From: Magnetospirillum sp. 64-120
GTDB taxonomy: Bacteria; Pseudomonadota; Alphaproteobacteria; Rhodospirillales; Magnetospirillaceae
DNA length: 62,654 nucleotides
Direction: 5' to 3'
Assembly (NCBI GenBank): GCA_001898825.1
Contig: MKVK01000038.1
Location: 1-62,654, forward strand
Below the pieces are notes generated by a model, which worked only from the letters and a program-made list of their open reading frames with translations, ran no database searches and was not told where the DNA came from. The first letter of the stretch is position 1. Each line of letters starts with the position of its first letter. A program made the position numbers and the translations under genes. Of the stretch, positions 27,721-40,747 are shown one piece after another.

Positions 27721-29001
27721 ATGACCGAGACCGCCGATCTTCCTTATCCCATCCAGCGCCTGTTCCGCACCCGGGTGGTGCCGGTGCTGATCTTGTCAGG
27801 TCTGTTGCTGCTGGGCGGCGGCTGGGTCTCCGTCAACTCGCTGGAACAGCATGTCTATCTGGAAACCACCCAGCGCCGGGTGGAAACCACCATCGATCTG
27901 GCGGAACGGGCCGAGCCGGAATTCTGGAACCAATTGTTGTCCGGCGCCGATCCGAGCAAGGTTCTAGCCGATCCAGCGGCGGCGCGGGCGGTGGCCATGC
28001 TGGAGGCGGTCAGCAAGGACGGCCACGCGCTGCAACTGAAGATCTTCAACGCCCGTGGGGTGACCATTTATTCCACCGATGCGGCCGATTGGGGCGTGCG
28101 CGAGGAAAACACCCTGTTGCGTCAGGTGCTGGATTCCAAGATGCCGGCGCTGGAAACCTCGCTCAGTCATGACCAGAAGGTCTACGAACTTTACATTCCG
28201 ACGGAAACCAATGGTCAGACCCTGGCTTTCGAGGTGTACGAGCCGGCCAGCGTTTTGGACGAAATCATCGCCGATTCGTTCATCCAATTCGCCATCCTGC
28301 CGGTTTCCATCTTGTTGGTCCTGGGCATTTGGCTGGCCCGCATCACCCGCAATGCGCAGGTCGAGATCGATTCCCGGGTTCAGATGCAGCAATCCCTGCG
28401 TCGGCAACTTGAACGCTTCGTGTCGCAAAGCGCCGGCATGGCGGCGCGGCAATCACCTGACGGCAGCGTGCCGATCACCCGTTCCGGCATGACCTTGTTC
28501 TATTCCGACGTCCGCGACTTCACCAGCCTGGCCGAGTTTCACCCGCCCAAGGCGACGGTGGATTTCCTGAACGAGTTGATGACCCGTCAGGTCGAGGCGG
28601 TGACGCGGCATGGCGGTGACGTGGACAAGATGATCGGCGACGCGTTGCTGGTGCGTTTCGAAGGCGCGGACCGTGAAGCCCGCGCCCTGCTGGCGGCCCA
28701 GGAAATCCTGGCCGATCTGGCGGCGCACCCCATGGCGCGGGGCATTGGCATCGGCGTCCATGACGGCGAAGCCATCCTGGGCCCCATCGGCCCGGCGGAA
28801 CGTCAGGATTTCACCGTCATCGGCGACAGCGTCAATTTGGCGGCCCGCTTGTGCGCCCTGGCCGGCGATGGCCAGTTGGTGGTGGACGAACTGGCGCTGC
28901 GCCGTTCGGGCCTGCCGGATGACGGCTTCGGCGAGGTGGAAGACCAGCAGGTCAAGGGCCGCACCGCCCAGGTACGGGTGCGGCGCTGGTCGCCGGGCTG
29001 A
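27721..29001 (+). CDS. Membrane-bound class III adenylate/guanylate cyclase
   Basis: The 426-residue protein has a transmembrane helix at about 20-42, a periplasmic sensor region (about 43-195) and a second helix near 197-217 (AILPVSILLVLGIWLARI). A cytoplasmic class III cyclase domain follows from about 260. Catalytic elements are FYSDVRDFTSLAE (metal Asp), GGDVDKMIGDALLVRF (second Asp) and GDSVNLAARLCALA (Asn and Arg of the active site). It probably makes cAMP; cGMP cannot be excluded. The start at 27721 follows a GGGGGG run. No regulator gene is adjacent. Confidence 0.88.
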   Translation: MTETADLPYPIQRLFRTRVVPVLILSGLLLLGGGWVSVNSLEQHVYLETTQRRVETTIDLAERAEPEFWNQLLSGADPSKVLADPAAARAVAMLEAVSKDGHALQLKIFNARGVTIYSTDAADWGVREENTLLRQVLDSKMPALETSLSHDQKVYELYIPTETNGQTLAFEVYEPASVLDEIIADSFIQFAILPVSILLVLGIWLARITRNAQVEIDSRVQMQQSLRRQLERFVSQSAGMAARQSPDGSVPITRSGMTLFYSDVRDFTSLAEFHPPKATVDFLNELMTRQVEAVTRHGGDVDKMIGDALLVRFEGADREARALLAAQEILADLAAHPMARGIGIGVHDGEAILGPIGPAERQDFTVIGDSVNLAARLCALAGDGQLVVDELALRRSGLPDDGFGEVEDQQVKGRTAQVRVRRWSPG

Positions 29002-29010
29002 TCGGACGCT

Positions 29011-29214
29011 TCACACACTCAGGTCGATGACATGGCCCAGGCTGCCCTGGGCCTGGGGTCGGGCGGGCGGCGAGCCCTCGACGGCGGCTGCTACCATTTG
29101 GGCGACGGCGGCGTCCTGCTGCGCCGCCTGGCGCAGCATGCGCACTCCCAGATCCTGGCCGTGATGGCCTTTCCATCCGGCCAGGGACAGCTCGGTCATG
29201 CCGGTGACATCCAT
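29011..29214 (-). CDS. Small YjfB-like putative motility protein
   Basis: The 67-residue protein (DVTGMTELSLAGWKGHHGQDLGVRMLRQAAQQDAAVAQMV) has an AAAGGGA ribosome site. The pattern of a short N-terminus, then V-x-M-L-R-x-A-x-x-Q and an amphipathic helix, resembles the YjfB family of putative motility proteins (PF14070). The function of that family is unknown. It converges with the cyclase gene at a 9-base gap and is transcribed away from the SLC13 gene. Confidence 0.55.
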   Translation of the reverse strand: MDVTGMTELSLAGWKGHHGQDLGVRMLRQAAQQDAAVAQMVAAAVEGSPPARPQAQGSLGHVIDLSV

Positions 29215-29345
29215 GAGTCCGGTCCCTTTATGCACACGTACGGATGACTCTTTATACCACAAAGCGAGGTGGTTTTTCAGGGTCCGAAGGTATGAGCGTG
29301 CTATAACGTGTAAGGCCCGAAGGGGTGGGTATCACTGGCGGACGC

Positions 29346-30575
29346 ATGGAAAATCTGATTCCGATCGTCTTCGGCCTGACTTATCTCGGCATGGCGCTGG
29401 GACGGGTTCCGGGACTGAAACTTGACCGTACCGGCATCGCCTTGATCGCCGCCGTGGTGCTGCTGGCATCGGGAAGCGTGGCGGTCGAGGATGCGGGGGC
29501 GGCCATCGACATGCCCACCGTCTTGCTGTTGTTCGCGCTGATGCTGGTATCCGCCCAATTCCAAGAGGCAGGCCTGTACCGAGTGGTGGCCGGACGGGTG
29601 GCGGTCAACGCCGGCAGCGCCGACCGCCTGTTGGGCTTCGTCATTCTGGTGTCGGGGCTGCTTTCGGCGATCTTGGCCAACGACATCGTGGTCTTCGCCA
29701 TGGCCCCCATGCTGGTGGAAGGGGTGCGGGGGCGCGGCATGGACCCCAGGCCGTTCCTGCTGGGTCTGGCCGGCGGCGCCAATGCCGGCAGCGCCATGAC
29801 CATCATCGGCAATCCGCAAAACATCCTGATCGGTCAGGTGGGGAACCTGGACTTCTGGCATTTCCTGCTGGTCTGCGGGGTGCCGGCGGTGCTTTCCATG
29901 ATCCTGGTTTATCTGGTCATCCGCCGCCTGTGGCGGGCGGAACTGTCCATCCCCCCGGTTCCCGCCGCCGAAGGTCTGGTGCCGGCGCTGGACAAATGGC
30001 AAACCGCCAAGGGCATCGTCGCGGTGGTGGGGCTGCTGGTGCTGTTCGCCACCGATCTGCCGCGCGAGGTTGGCGCCCTGGCGGTGGCGGCCCCCTTGCT
30101 GCTGTCGCGGCGTCTGGCCAGCCGCGACATGATCGGCGCGGTGGACTGGCACCTTCTGGTGCTGTTCGCCTGTCTGTTCGTGGTCACCGATGCCTTCGCC
30201 GCCAGTCCGTGGGCGGCCAGCGGGGTGGAATGGCTGGCGGAACGGCAATGGCTGCCCGACCGGGTGGCGGTGATGGCGCCGCTGTTGACCCTGGCCTCCA
30301 ACACCATCGGCAACGTGCCTTCGGTGATGGTCATCTTGTCCATGTGGCCCATCGAAGGCGACGGGCCGCTTTATGGGTTGGCGCTGCTGTCCACCCTGGC
30401 CGGGAACCTGCTGCTGGTGGGGTCCTTGGCCAACATCATCGTCGCCGAACGGGCCCAGGCCCTGGGGGTGCGCCTGTCGTTCATGGATTTCGCCCGCGCC
30501 GGCATCCCCATGACCCTGGCCTCGCTGGCCGTCGCCTGCGGCTGGCTGCTGTTGGGCGGTTGGATGGCCTGGTAG
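29346..30575 (+). CDS. SLC13/ArsB-type anion transporter
   Basis: The 409-residue membrane protein has about eleven helices and belongs to the ion-transporter superfamily that includes CitMHS, ArsB and SLC13. Signatures are LSAILANDIVVFAMAPMLVE and AGGANAGSAMTIIGNPQNILIGQ in repeat one, and SNTIGNVPSVMVILSMWP in repeat two. These NxxN/P re-entrant loops bind the anion. The substrate may be a dicarboxylate, sulfate, citrate or arsenite; no ars genes are near. The ATG at 29346 is preferred over an upstream in-frame codon. Confidence 0.82.
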   Translation: MENLIPIVFGLTYLGMALGRVPGLKLDRTGIALIAAVVLLASGSVAVEDAGAAIDMPTVLLLFALMLVSAQFQEAGLYRVVAGRVAVNAGSADRLLGFVILVSGLLSAILANDIVVFAMAPMLVEGVRGRGMDPRPFLLGLAGGANAGSAMTIIGNPQNILIGQVGNLDFWHFLLVCGVPAVLSMILVYLVIRRLWRAELSIPPVPAAEGLVPALDKWQTAKGIVAVVGLLVLFATDLPREVGALAVAAPLLLSRRLASRDMIGAVDWHLLVLFACLFVVTDAFAASPWAASGVEWLAERQWLPDRVAVMAPLLTLASNTIGNVPSVMVILSMWPIEGDGPLYGLALLSTLAGNLLLVGSLANIIVAERAQALGVRLSFMDFARAGIPMTLASLAVACGWLLLGGWMAW

Positions 30576-30595
30576 ACCTTTGCCGCCGCTGCTGA

Positions 30596-31120
30596 TCAGC
30601 GGGATAGGGACATCTGGCGCGACGGGTCATAGCCGTCGCGCATGGCTGCCAAAAGGATTTCGGCGCAGGCCACGGCGTCCGACAGGGCGTCGTGGTGGTT
30701 CAGCGGCTGGGCCAGATAACGGCAGACGTCGGGCAGCTTGGTGGGGCGCAGGTTCCATGTTTCCCGTGCCGCCTTGACCGTGCAGACGAAAGGGACAAGG
30801 GGGGCGGCGAAGCCATAGGCCCGGCAGCTTTCCGCCAGAACGCCCTTGTCGAAAGGGGCGTTGTGGGCGACCAGGAAGGGGGCGCTGTCCACTCTTTCGC
30901 GGATTTCCGGCCAGATATGACCGAAATCCGGCTGCTCGGCCACCATGTCCCAGGTAATGCCGTGAATGTGGGTATACAGCATGCGGGCTCGCGGCGGGCG
31001 GATCAGCCGATGCCAGGTCTCGGTGACGCGGCCGTTTTCCACCATCACCAAAGCCAGGGAACAGGCGCTGTCGCGGCCCTGGTCGGCGGTTTCGAAATCC
31101 AGTGCGATGAAGCGGCTCAT
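30596..31120 (-). CDS. DEDDh-type 3'-5' exonuclease
   Basis: The 174-residue DnaQ-fold nuclease has ExoI DFET (residues 8-11), ExoII in LVAHNAPFDKGVL and ExoIII HHDALSDAVACAEIL, giving all four acidic residues and the catalytic His. Short stand-alone members of this group act in repair or RNA trimming. Its start overlaps the end of the ClC gene by four bases (ATGA), so it is the second gene of that operon. A functional link between the two is not obvious. Confidence 0.9.
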   Translation of the reverse strand: MSRFIALDFETADQGRDSACSLALVMVENGRVTETWHRLIRPPRARMLYTHIHGITWDMVAEQPDFGHIWPEIRERVDSAPFLVAHNAPFDKGVLAESCRAYGFAAPLVPFVCTVKAARETWNLRPTKLPDVCRYLAQPLNHHDALSDAVACAEILLAAMRDGYDPSRQMSLSR

Positions 31121-32493
31121 GGGGTGGGGCGGTCATCCGCCTCGGGCGGTGTCGGGCGGGGCACGGTGATGGTGGCGGCCGACTTGGCGGCGCCTTTCAG
31201 CCGCAGCCCCAGGAAGCGGGCGGAAAGCGCGCGATACAGCGGCTGCGGGCAGATCAGCCGCGAGATGCCGAAGGAAATCAGCGCCGTGGCCAGCAGCATC
31301 AGCGTCATGGCCGGGCTTTCGGTCATCTCCATGACGATGATGACGGCGGTGATGGGGGTCTGAACCACGCCGACGAAATAGCCGGTCATCCCCAAGATGA
31401 TCATGGCGCCCACCGGCACCATGGGCATGAACTGGGCCAGATTGGCCCCCAATCCGGCCCCCACCGACAGGCTGGGGGCGAAGATGCCGCCGGGAATGCC
31501 GCTGGCATAGGACGCCAGGGTGGCCAGCAATTTCAGGATGCCGAAACTGGCTGGGACGTTGTCGCCGCCTTCCAGCAGGCTGCGGGCCTGTTCATAGCCG
31601 GTGCCATAGGTGTTGTTGCCCGACACGATGCCGATTCCCGCCATCACCAGGCCGCACAAAGCGGCGAAGATCACCGGATGTGCCTTGATCCAGCGGCCCG
31701 CCGTACCGGGGATTCCCTTGGAAATCTGGATCAGCAGACGGGCGAACGCGCCCCCCAGCAGGCCGCCGAACACCCCGCACAGCATCACCGCCCGCCATCC
31801 TTGCTCGATGGCGATGTTGGCGTTGGTGCGGCCGAAATAGGTGTAGTTGCCCAGCACCGCCATGGACGCCAGACCCGAAACGATGACCGCCGTCAGCACG
31901 GTGCCGCTGGTCCGTTCCTCGAAGGATCGCGACAATTCCTCGATGGCGAAGACGATGCCGGCCAAGGGGGTGTTGAAGGCGGCCGAGATGCCGGCGGCGC
32001 CGCCGGCGATGATCACCGCGCGTTGCATGTCGGGGCGGTGCAGGCGCAGGATGCGGCCCATGGAATGCATGATGGCGGCGCCGATCTGCACGGTGGGGCC
32101 TTCGCGGCCCACCGAGGCGCCGGCGCACAGACCCAGCACGGTCATCAGCACTTTGCCGAAAGCGATGCGCAGCGACAGCACCTTGCCGCGTTCGGCCGGG
32201 TCGGTCATGGCCAGGGCGGCGATGCTTTGCGGGATGCCGCTGCCCTCGGTGCCGGGAAACACGCGCCGCGTCAAAAAGACGATGCCCGCCAGACCGGCCG
32301 GACAGATCACCAGGGCCAGCCAGGGCGAAACCGTGATGGCCTTGTGGAACAGGCCGCTGCCCTGTTCGGCCAGATGGGCGAAGGCGATGGCGAAGGCGGC
32401 CACCAGGACGGCACCGGCCCAGAACATCATCCGCCGCAACCAATAGCGCGGGGACAGTTGCAGACGCCAACGATGTTTCACCGACAAGGCCAC
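31117..32493 (-). CDS. ClC-family chloride/proton antiporter
   Basis: The 458-residue membrane protein has the ClC selectivity motifs GSGIP (84-88), GREGPTVQIGA with the gating Glu at 131, and GIFAPSLSVGAGLG. A glutamate pair in FAIEELSRSF matches the proton-pathway Glu of exchangers, so an H+/Cl- antiporter is more likely than a channel. There are no CBS domains, as in many bacterial ClCs. Roles include acid resistance and anion homeostasis. It is the first gene of a two-gene unit with the exonuclease. Confidence 0.93.
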   Translation of the reverse strand: MALSVKHRWRLQLSPRYWLRRMMFWAGAVLVAAFAIAFAHLAEQGSGLFHKAITVSPWLALVICPAGLAGIVFLTRRVFPGTEGSGIPQSIAALAMTDPAERGKVLSLRIAFGKVLMTVLGLCAGASVGREGPTVQIGAAIMHSMGRILRLHRPDMQRAVIIAGGAAGISAAFNTPLAGIVFAIEELSRSFEERTSGTVLTAVIVSGLASMAVLGNYTYFGRTNANIAIEQGWRAVMLCGVFGGLLGGAFARLLIQISKGIPGTAGRWIKAHPVIFAALCGLVMAGIGIVSGNNTYGTGYEQARSLLEGGDNVPASFGILKLLATLASYASGIPGGIFAPSLSVGAGLGANLAQFMPMVPVGAMIILGMTGYFVGVVQTPITAVIIVMEMTESPAMTLMLLATALISFGISRLICPQPLYRALSARFLGLRLKGAAKSAATITVPRPTPPEADDRPTP

Positions 32494-32503
32494 GGCTTGG
32501 GTC

Positions 32504-33571
32504 CTAAATGTCCTCGAATTCCACGGTGGTGGTGGTGGTCAGGTCGTCCTGGCTGGCCACATGGTTGCGTCCCTGGCGCTTGGCCAGGTACAGCGCTTCG
32601 TCGGCGCGATGGATGAAGGCGCCCAGGGTCTCGCCGAACTCGTATTCGGCGACGCCCACCGACAGCGTCACCTGGCCCAGCACCTGACCGGTGCGGCGGT
32701 TCAGCACCTTGCGGCCGGCCACCTGACGGCGCACCGTCTCGGCCACCGCGACGCCGTCCTTCAAACGGGTGTCGGGCAAGATGATGGAAAATTCCTCGCC
32801 GCCATAGCGCGCCGCGGTGTCCTTGCCCTTGATGCAGTCCTGGATGGTGCGCGCCACCAGCTTCAGCACTTGGTCACCCAACATGTGGCCGTGGGTGTCG
32901 TTGAACTGCTTGAAGAAGTCGATGTCGATCATCAGCAGCGACAGGAACTTGCGCTCTTCCTCGGCTTCCAGCGCCGCTTCGCGCAAACTGACGTCGAACA
33001 GCTTGCGGTTGGCCAAGCCGGTCAGGGCGTCGGTGGTGGCTTCGCGCTTCAACTGGTCCAGGTCTTCACGCAGACGGGCGATTTCGCCGGAACTGGTTTC
33101 CAGGCGTTCTTCCAGTTGGCGGTTGACCTCGATCATCACCTTGGTTTCGTCCAGGATGGACTTGACCAACTGCCCCAATTCCGCCGGTTGCTGCGGGGCG
33201 GTCAGCTCGCCGCTGAAGTTTTCCAAGGCGCTGCCGTATTGGATGGCGCCCTGGCTGGCGGTGGACAGATAGTCCATCACCCGGGCCACCGCGTCCTCGA
33301 TGCGCTTGCCCACCGCCCGCAGTTCGGCTTCGTGCTGCGACATGCCGAAGAAGCGTTCGTACAGGTCGGCGCTGACCGTGTCGGTGAATTTCTGACCCGA
33401 ACGCAGGATGCCGTTGATGGCCTTGCTCAGTTCCGGGTCGCGGTCGGCGACGAAGGCGTACCAGACCATGAAGTTGTTGGGATGGGCGGGGACGCCGTAA
33501 CGGTCCATCATGCCCATGGCGGCGCGGGCACAATGGGCGGCGATGTCGACGGGGTCGGTGAAGGTGATCAT
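32504..33571 (-). CDS. Diguanylate cyclase (GGDEF)
   Basis: The 355-residue soluble protein has an N-terminal helical domain (NNFMVWYAFVADRDPELSKAI) seen in many cytoplasmic GGDEF proteins. A coiled coil follows (IEVNRQLEERLETSSGEIARLREDL), then a GGDEF domain from about 185. GGEEF and DALTGLANRK are intact, so it should make c-di-GMP. At the usual RxxD inhibitory site five residues earlier it has KGKD, so product feedback may be weak. The C-terminus is a Thr-rich acidic tail. It is on the same strand as, and 10 bases upstream of, the ClC gene. Confidence 0.9.
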   Translation of the reverse strand: MITFTDPVDIAAHCARAAMGMMDRYGVPAHPNNFMVWYAFVADRDPELSKAINGILRSGQKFTDTVSADLYERFFGMSQHEAELRAVGKRIEDAVARVMDYLSTASQGAIQYGSALENFSGELTAPQQPAELGQLVKSILDETKVMIEVNRQLEERLETSSGEIARLREDLDQLKREATTDALTGLANRKLFDVSLREAALEAEEERKFLSLLMIDIDFFKQFNDTHGHMLGDQVLKLVARTIQDCIKGKDTAARYGGEEFSIILPDTRLKDGVAVAETVRRQVAGRKVLNRRTGQVLGQVTLSVGVAEYEFGETLGAFIHRADEALYLAKRQGRNHVASQDDLTTTTTVEFEDI

Positions 33572-33581
33572 CGCAGGGGTC

Positions 33582-34082
33582 CTAGTTGCATTGGCCCACC
33601 GAGCCTTCGGCGCAGATACGTTGCCCGTCGGTCCAGCGAGCCCCGGAAAGGTCGGCGTTCAAAAGGTCGGCGCCGGTCAGGCGGGCGCCGGTCAAATCGG
33701 CCCCGCGCAAGTTGGCGCGGAAAAACCGGGCGCGGCGCAGGTCGGTCTGCTTCAGCGACGCCCCGGCCAGGTCGGCCTTGGTGAAGTCGGCCTCGGCGAA
33801 AATGCCGCCGTCCAGCCGGGCGCCCTTCATCTCGGCGCTGATGAAGCGGGCGCGATACGAATCGCTGCCGGTCAGCGTGGTTCCCGCCAGTTTGGCGCGC
33901 TGGAAGCTGGTTTCGCGCAGGCGCGCCCCGCTCAGGTCGTGTCCGGACAGGTCGCGTTCATCCACATAGCAACGCTGCCAATCCACCTTGGGGGCGGCCG
34001 GCAGGGTGCAATCGGCGGCACGGGCGGCGGAAACGCACAGCAACATGGTAATCACGGCGGAAACTGGAATTGCTTGTCGCAT
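33582..34082 (-). CDS. Secreted pentapeptide-repeat protein
   Basis: The 166-residue protein has a signal peptide (VSAVITMLLCVSAARAA) and from about residue 45 to 150 tandem A(D/N)LxG-type pentapeptides (DLSGHDLSGARL, ADFTKADLAGASL, ANLRGADLTGARLTGADLLNADL). These fold as a right-handed quadrilateral beta helix. Cysteines at both ends (DCTLP, RCYVD, RICAEGSVGQC) could cap it by disulfides in the periplasm. The role is unknown. It lies 10 bases upstream of the diguanylate cyclase and is probably co-transcribed with it. Confidence 0.85.
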   Translation of the reverse strand: MRQAIPVSAVITMLLCVSAARAADCTLPAAPKVDWQRCYVDERDLSGHDLSGARLRETSFQRAKLAGTTLTGSDSYRARFISAEMKGARLDGGIFAEADFTKADLAGASLKQTDLRRARFFRANLRGADLTGARLTGADLLNADLSGARWTDGQRICAEGSVGQCN

Positions 34083-34207
34083 CTTTCTTTTTTAGACGCG
34101 GCGCGTCCTGGGCGAAAGCACTATTTGGCTGTTGTCCTGCATGGTTTACCTGCGCCTGTCACAGGCGTAGTCTGTGAAGACGTTTCCGTGAAGCGATGGG
34201 GCGAAGC

Positions 34208-35076
34208 ATGAGCGATCACTCCGCCGACGCCATTCTGGCTCAGGCCGAAGCACATTGGATGTCGGGCGAGGCCCAGCAGGCCAGGGAGGCGTTCCGCCGC
34301 GCCCGCATGCTGTACCATCAGGCCGCCAATGCCGAGGGCGAGGCCAATGCCTTGATCTTGTTGGGCGATTTCGAAGCCGACCATGATCATTGGGATGAAG
34401 CCGGGCTGGCTTATGCCGAAGCGCGTCAACTGTATACCCGCCTGGGCGACCAGCACGGCCAGGGCAACACCCTGGTGCGTTTGGGGCGTCTGTCCCAGTC
34501 CCGCGCCCGCATCGCCGAGGCCGAGCAATATTACCAGTCGGCGCAAGAGGTGTTCTCGGCGGCCGGCGACATGTCGGGCATGGCCCACGTGACCAAGCGC
34601 CGCGGCCATCTGGCCCGCGACCAGGGCCGTCACGACGCGGCGCTGGATCATTATCATCAGGCGCTGGAACTGTATCGGCGGGCCGGCGACACCTTGGGTC
34701 GCGCCAATACCCTGAAGGGTCTGGCGTCGCTGCATCGTCGCCTGGGCCATGCCGACAAGGCCCATCAGGATTTCGAAAGCGCCCGCGACCTTTACGCCGA
34801 AGCCGGCGACGTCCTGGGCGAGGCGGCGGCCTGTCGCGGCCTGGGCCATTTGCTGCGGCAAGTGGGCGATCATGACGGCGCCGTCAGCGCCTTGGACGCC
34901 GCCCGCCATCTTTATGCCGCCATGGGGCACCTGAAGGCCGAGGCGGAAACCCGCCTGGAACTGGCCGAGGACCTGGCGCCGTCCGACCCGGGCAAGGCCC
35001 GCGCCCACCGCAAGCATGCCCACGACCTGTTCCTGCGGGTGGGCGACGTGGACCAGGCCGCCGCCATCACCGTGGA

Positions 35077-35080
<4 letters not shown>
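34208..35080 (+). CDS. Tetratricopeptide-repeat protein
   Basis: The 290-residue cytoplasmic protein is made almost wholly of TPR units of about 40 residues. The repeating pattern is A-x-x-Y-x-x-A-x-x-L-Y-x-x-x-G-D-x-x-G-x-A. Each unit contains a GD(x)xG turn (LGDQHGQGNTL, AGDMSGMAHV, AGDTLGRANTL, AGDVLGEAAA, MGHLKAEAET), a form seen in LGN/Pins-like scaffolds. It should bind a protein partner, but none is indicated. The start follows GGGGCGAAG. Its stop codon overlaps that of the convergent hydrolase gene. Confidence 0.85.
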
Positions 35081-38640
<3,560 letters not shown>

Positions 38641-38828
38641 GGAAACTCCCAAGCCAAGGAAGAGTGATGCTATCGCAAGCCCTTATCCGGCGAAAGGCGT
38701 TTGCGTCCTTCGGATGAGCTTGCTTAGCCAAGTGATCATGGCTGGTATCCCTTGGTGATGTGGCAAAATTCTGACCGGCGAGTATGGTATGGGGAAGTAA
38801 TGCTGAGGTATGTGTTTTGGGGGTTATC

Positions 38829-40523
38829 ATGTCCAGGCTGCTGCACTCGCTCACCATCGCCGTCCGTCTGTGGGCCATCGTCGTCCTGGCGGTCGTCGGC
38901 TTGGCCATCGCCTTTGTCACCGAAGTTCAGATGCTGTCGAAAGACACCATGGAGGCCCGGCAGGCTAAGGTGCGCAACGTCATCGAAGCCGCTGCCGGCA
39001 TGGTGGGCAATTACATCGCCCAGGTGGAAAAGGGCGAGCTGACGCGTGAGCAGGCGCAGGCCGCCGCCATGAGCGCCATCAAGGCCATGCGCTATGACGG
39101 CACCGAATACATCTGGATCAATTCCTTGGACGGCCTGATGGTCATGCACCCGACCAATCCCAAGCTGGACGGCAAGGAACTGTTCGGGCTGAAGGACCCC
39201 ACCGGCAAGTTGTTCTTCAAGGAAATGGTCGACGTGGTGCGTGCCAAGGGCGAAGGCGTGGTCGAATACATGTGGCCCAAGCCGGGTTCCGAGGTGCCGG
39301 TTCCCAAGGTGTCCTACGTCAAGGGCGTTCCGGGCTGGAACTGGCTGCTCGGTTCGGGCATCTATGTGGACGACGTCGCCGCGACCGTGCGGGAACGCGC
39401 CATAGCCCGTGGCATCCAGACCGCCATCGGGGTGGTGGTCCTGACCTTGGTGGTGGTGGTCATCGCACGTTCCATCAGTGCGCCCTTGAAGCGTCTGACC
39501 GGTACCATGGACAAGCTGACCCACGGGCAGTTGGACATCGCCGTGCCCGACGTCGACAAGGGGGCCGAGATCGGCGCCATGGCCAGGGCCATCCAGGTGT
39601 TCAAGGAAAACGCGGCTTCCATGCGCCAGATGGAAGGCGAACGGGCCCAGGCGGAAGCCCGCGCCGAGGAACAGCGTCGGCAATTGCGCCTGAAGATGGC
39701 CAGCGACTTCGAATCTTCGGTCAAGCATGTGGTCAGCATGGTGGGGGAATCGGCCCAGGCACTGAAGGGCACCGCCACCGCCATGAGCCACAACGCCGAC
39801 GACACCGCCGAGAAGTCCCAGGCGGTGGCCGCCGCCGCCGAACAGGCGACCGCCAACGTCCAGACCGTGGCGGTGGCCACCGAGCAACTGTCGGCGTCGA
39901 TCCAGGAAATCTCGGGTCAGGTGCATCGTTCGGCCTCCATTGCCCAAAGCGCGGTGGACGCGGCCGAGCGCACCAACACCATCGTGCGCGGTCTGGCCGA
40001 TGCCGCTGCCCGCATCGGCGAAGTGGTGGGCATGATCAACACCATCGCCAGCCAGACCAATCTTTTGGCCCTGAACGCCACCATCGAGGCGGCGCGGGCC
40101 GGTGACGCCGGCAAGGGCTTCGCCGTGGTCGCCGGCGAGGTGAAGAACCTGGCCAACCAGACCGCCAAGGCCACCGAGGAAATCGTCAGCCAGGTCGGCT
40201 CGGTGCAATCGGCCACCAACGACGCGGTCAAGGCCATCGGCGAGATCAGCCATGTGATCGCCGAGATCAACGAGATTTCCGGCTCCATCGCCGCCGCCAT
40301 CGAGGAACAGGGCGCCGCCACCCAGGAAATCTCGCGCAATACCCAGCAGGCCGCCCAAGGCACCCAGCACGTTTCCGAAAACGTCGTCGGCGTGCGGCAG
40401 GTGGCGGGGGAAACCGGCCGTTCCGCCGGCAACCTGCTGGATCAGGCCCAGCATCTGTCGGAAGAAGCCGGCCAACTGACCGACGCCGTCGATCGCTTCC
40501 TGTCAGAGGTGCGGGCGGCTTAG
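38829..40523 (+). CDS. Methyl-accepting chemotaxis protein with single Cache domain
   Basis: The 564-residue chemoreceptor has a helix at 10-30 and a periplasmic sCache_2-type domain (about 35-190; [52 protein letters not shown]). A second helix near 195-215, HAMP to about 270 and a cytoplasmic signalling hairpin complete it. The tip region includes [20 protein letters not shown]. There is no C-terminal CheR-docking pentapeptide (it ends FLSEVRAA). Such Cache domains often sense small carboxylates. The start follows GGGGGTTATC. Confidence 0.92.
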   Translation: MSRLLHSLTIAVRLWAIVVLAVVGLAIAFVTEVQMLSKDTMEARQAKVRNVIEAAAGMVGNYIAQVEKGELTREQAQAAAMSAIKAMRYDGTEYIWINSLDGLMVMHPTNPKLDGKELFGLKDPTGKLFFKEMVDVVRAKGEGVVEYMWPKPGSEVPVPKVSYVKGVPGWNWLLGSGIYVDDVAATVRERAIARGIQTAIGVVVLTLVVVVIARSISAPLKRLTGTMDKLTHGQLDIAVPDVDKGAEIGAMARAIQVFKENAASMRQMEGERAQAEARAEEQRRQLRLKMASDFESSVKHVVSMVGESAQALKGTATAMSHNADDTAEKSQAVAAAAEQATANVQTVAVATEQLSASIQEISGQVHRSASIAQSAVDAAERTNTIVRGLADAAARIGEVVGMINTIASQTNLLALNATIEAARAGDAGKGFAVVAGEVKNLANQTAKATEEIVSQVGSVQSATNDAVKAIGEISHVIAEINEISGSIAAAIEEQGAATQEISRNTQQAAQGTQHVSENVVGVRQVAGETGRSAGNLLDQAQHLSEEAGQLTDAVDRFLSEVRAA

Positions 40524-40530
40524 TATTCAT

Positions 40531-40691
40531 TCCGGTGATCGGCTTCGATCACCGGAGCCCTCATGCGGCGGGCGGGTTTCTTCGAAACCCTTGCCTCCCG
40601 CGACATAAGCCGCGCGGCCCATCGCGGACGAAGTCCGCCTTCGGCAGAAGGGGCCTAGTCAAATCCCAACAAGTTCCCCTTGTTGGGATTT
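40531..40691. repeat. Modular multi-hairpin repeat, copy 1 (order A-B-C)
   Basis: The repeat body (from 40559) contains module A (hairpin GGGTTTC/GAAACCC at 40574-40590), module B (CTCCCGCGACATAAGCCGCG) and module C (hairpin GCGGAC/GTCCGC at 40624-40638, then CTTCGGCAG). It is bracketed by two perfect hairpins: TCCGGTGATCG/CGATCACCGGA (40531-40556) and AAATCCCAACAAG/CTTGTTGGGATTT (40661-40691). The related copy is at 58866-58990, with modules in the order A-C-B. It contains no gene and no mobility gene is adjacent. Confidence 0.75.
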
Positions 40692-40747
40692 GGAGCAAGC
40701 ACGTGGTAGAAAGCGGGGCAGGAAACCACCATCGGACCTGTCCCGCC

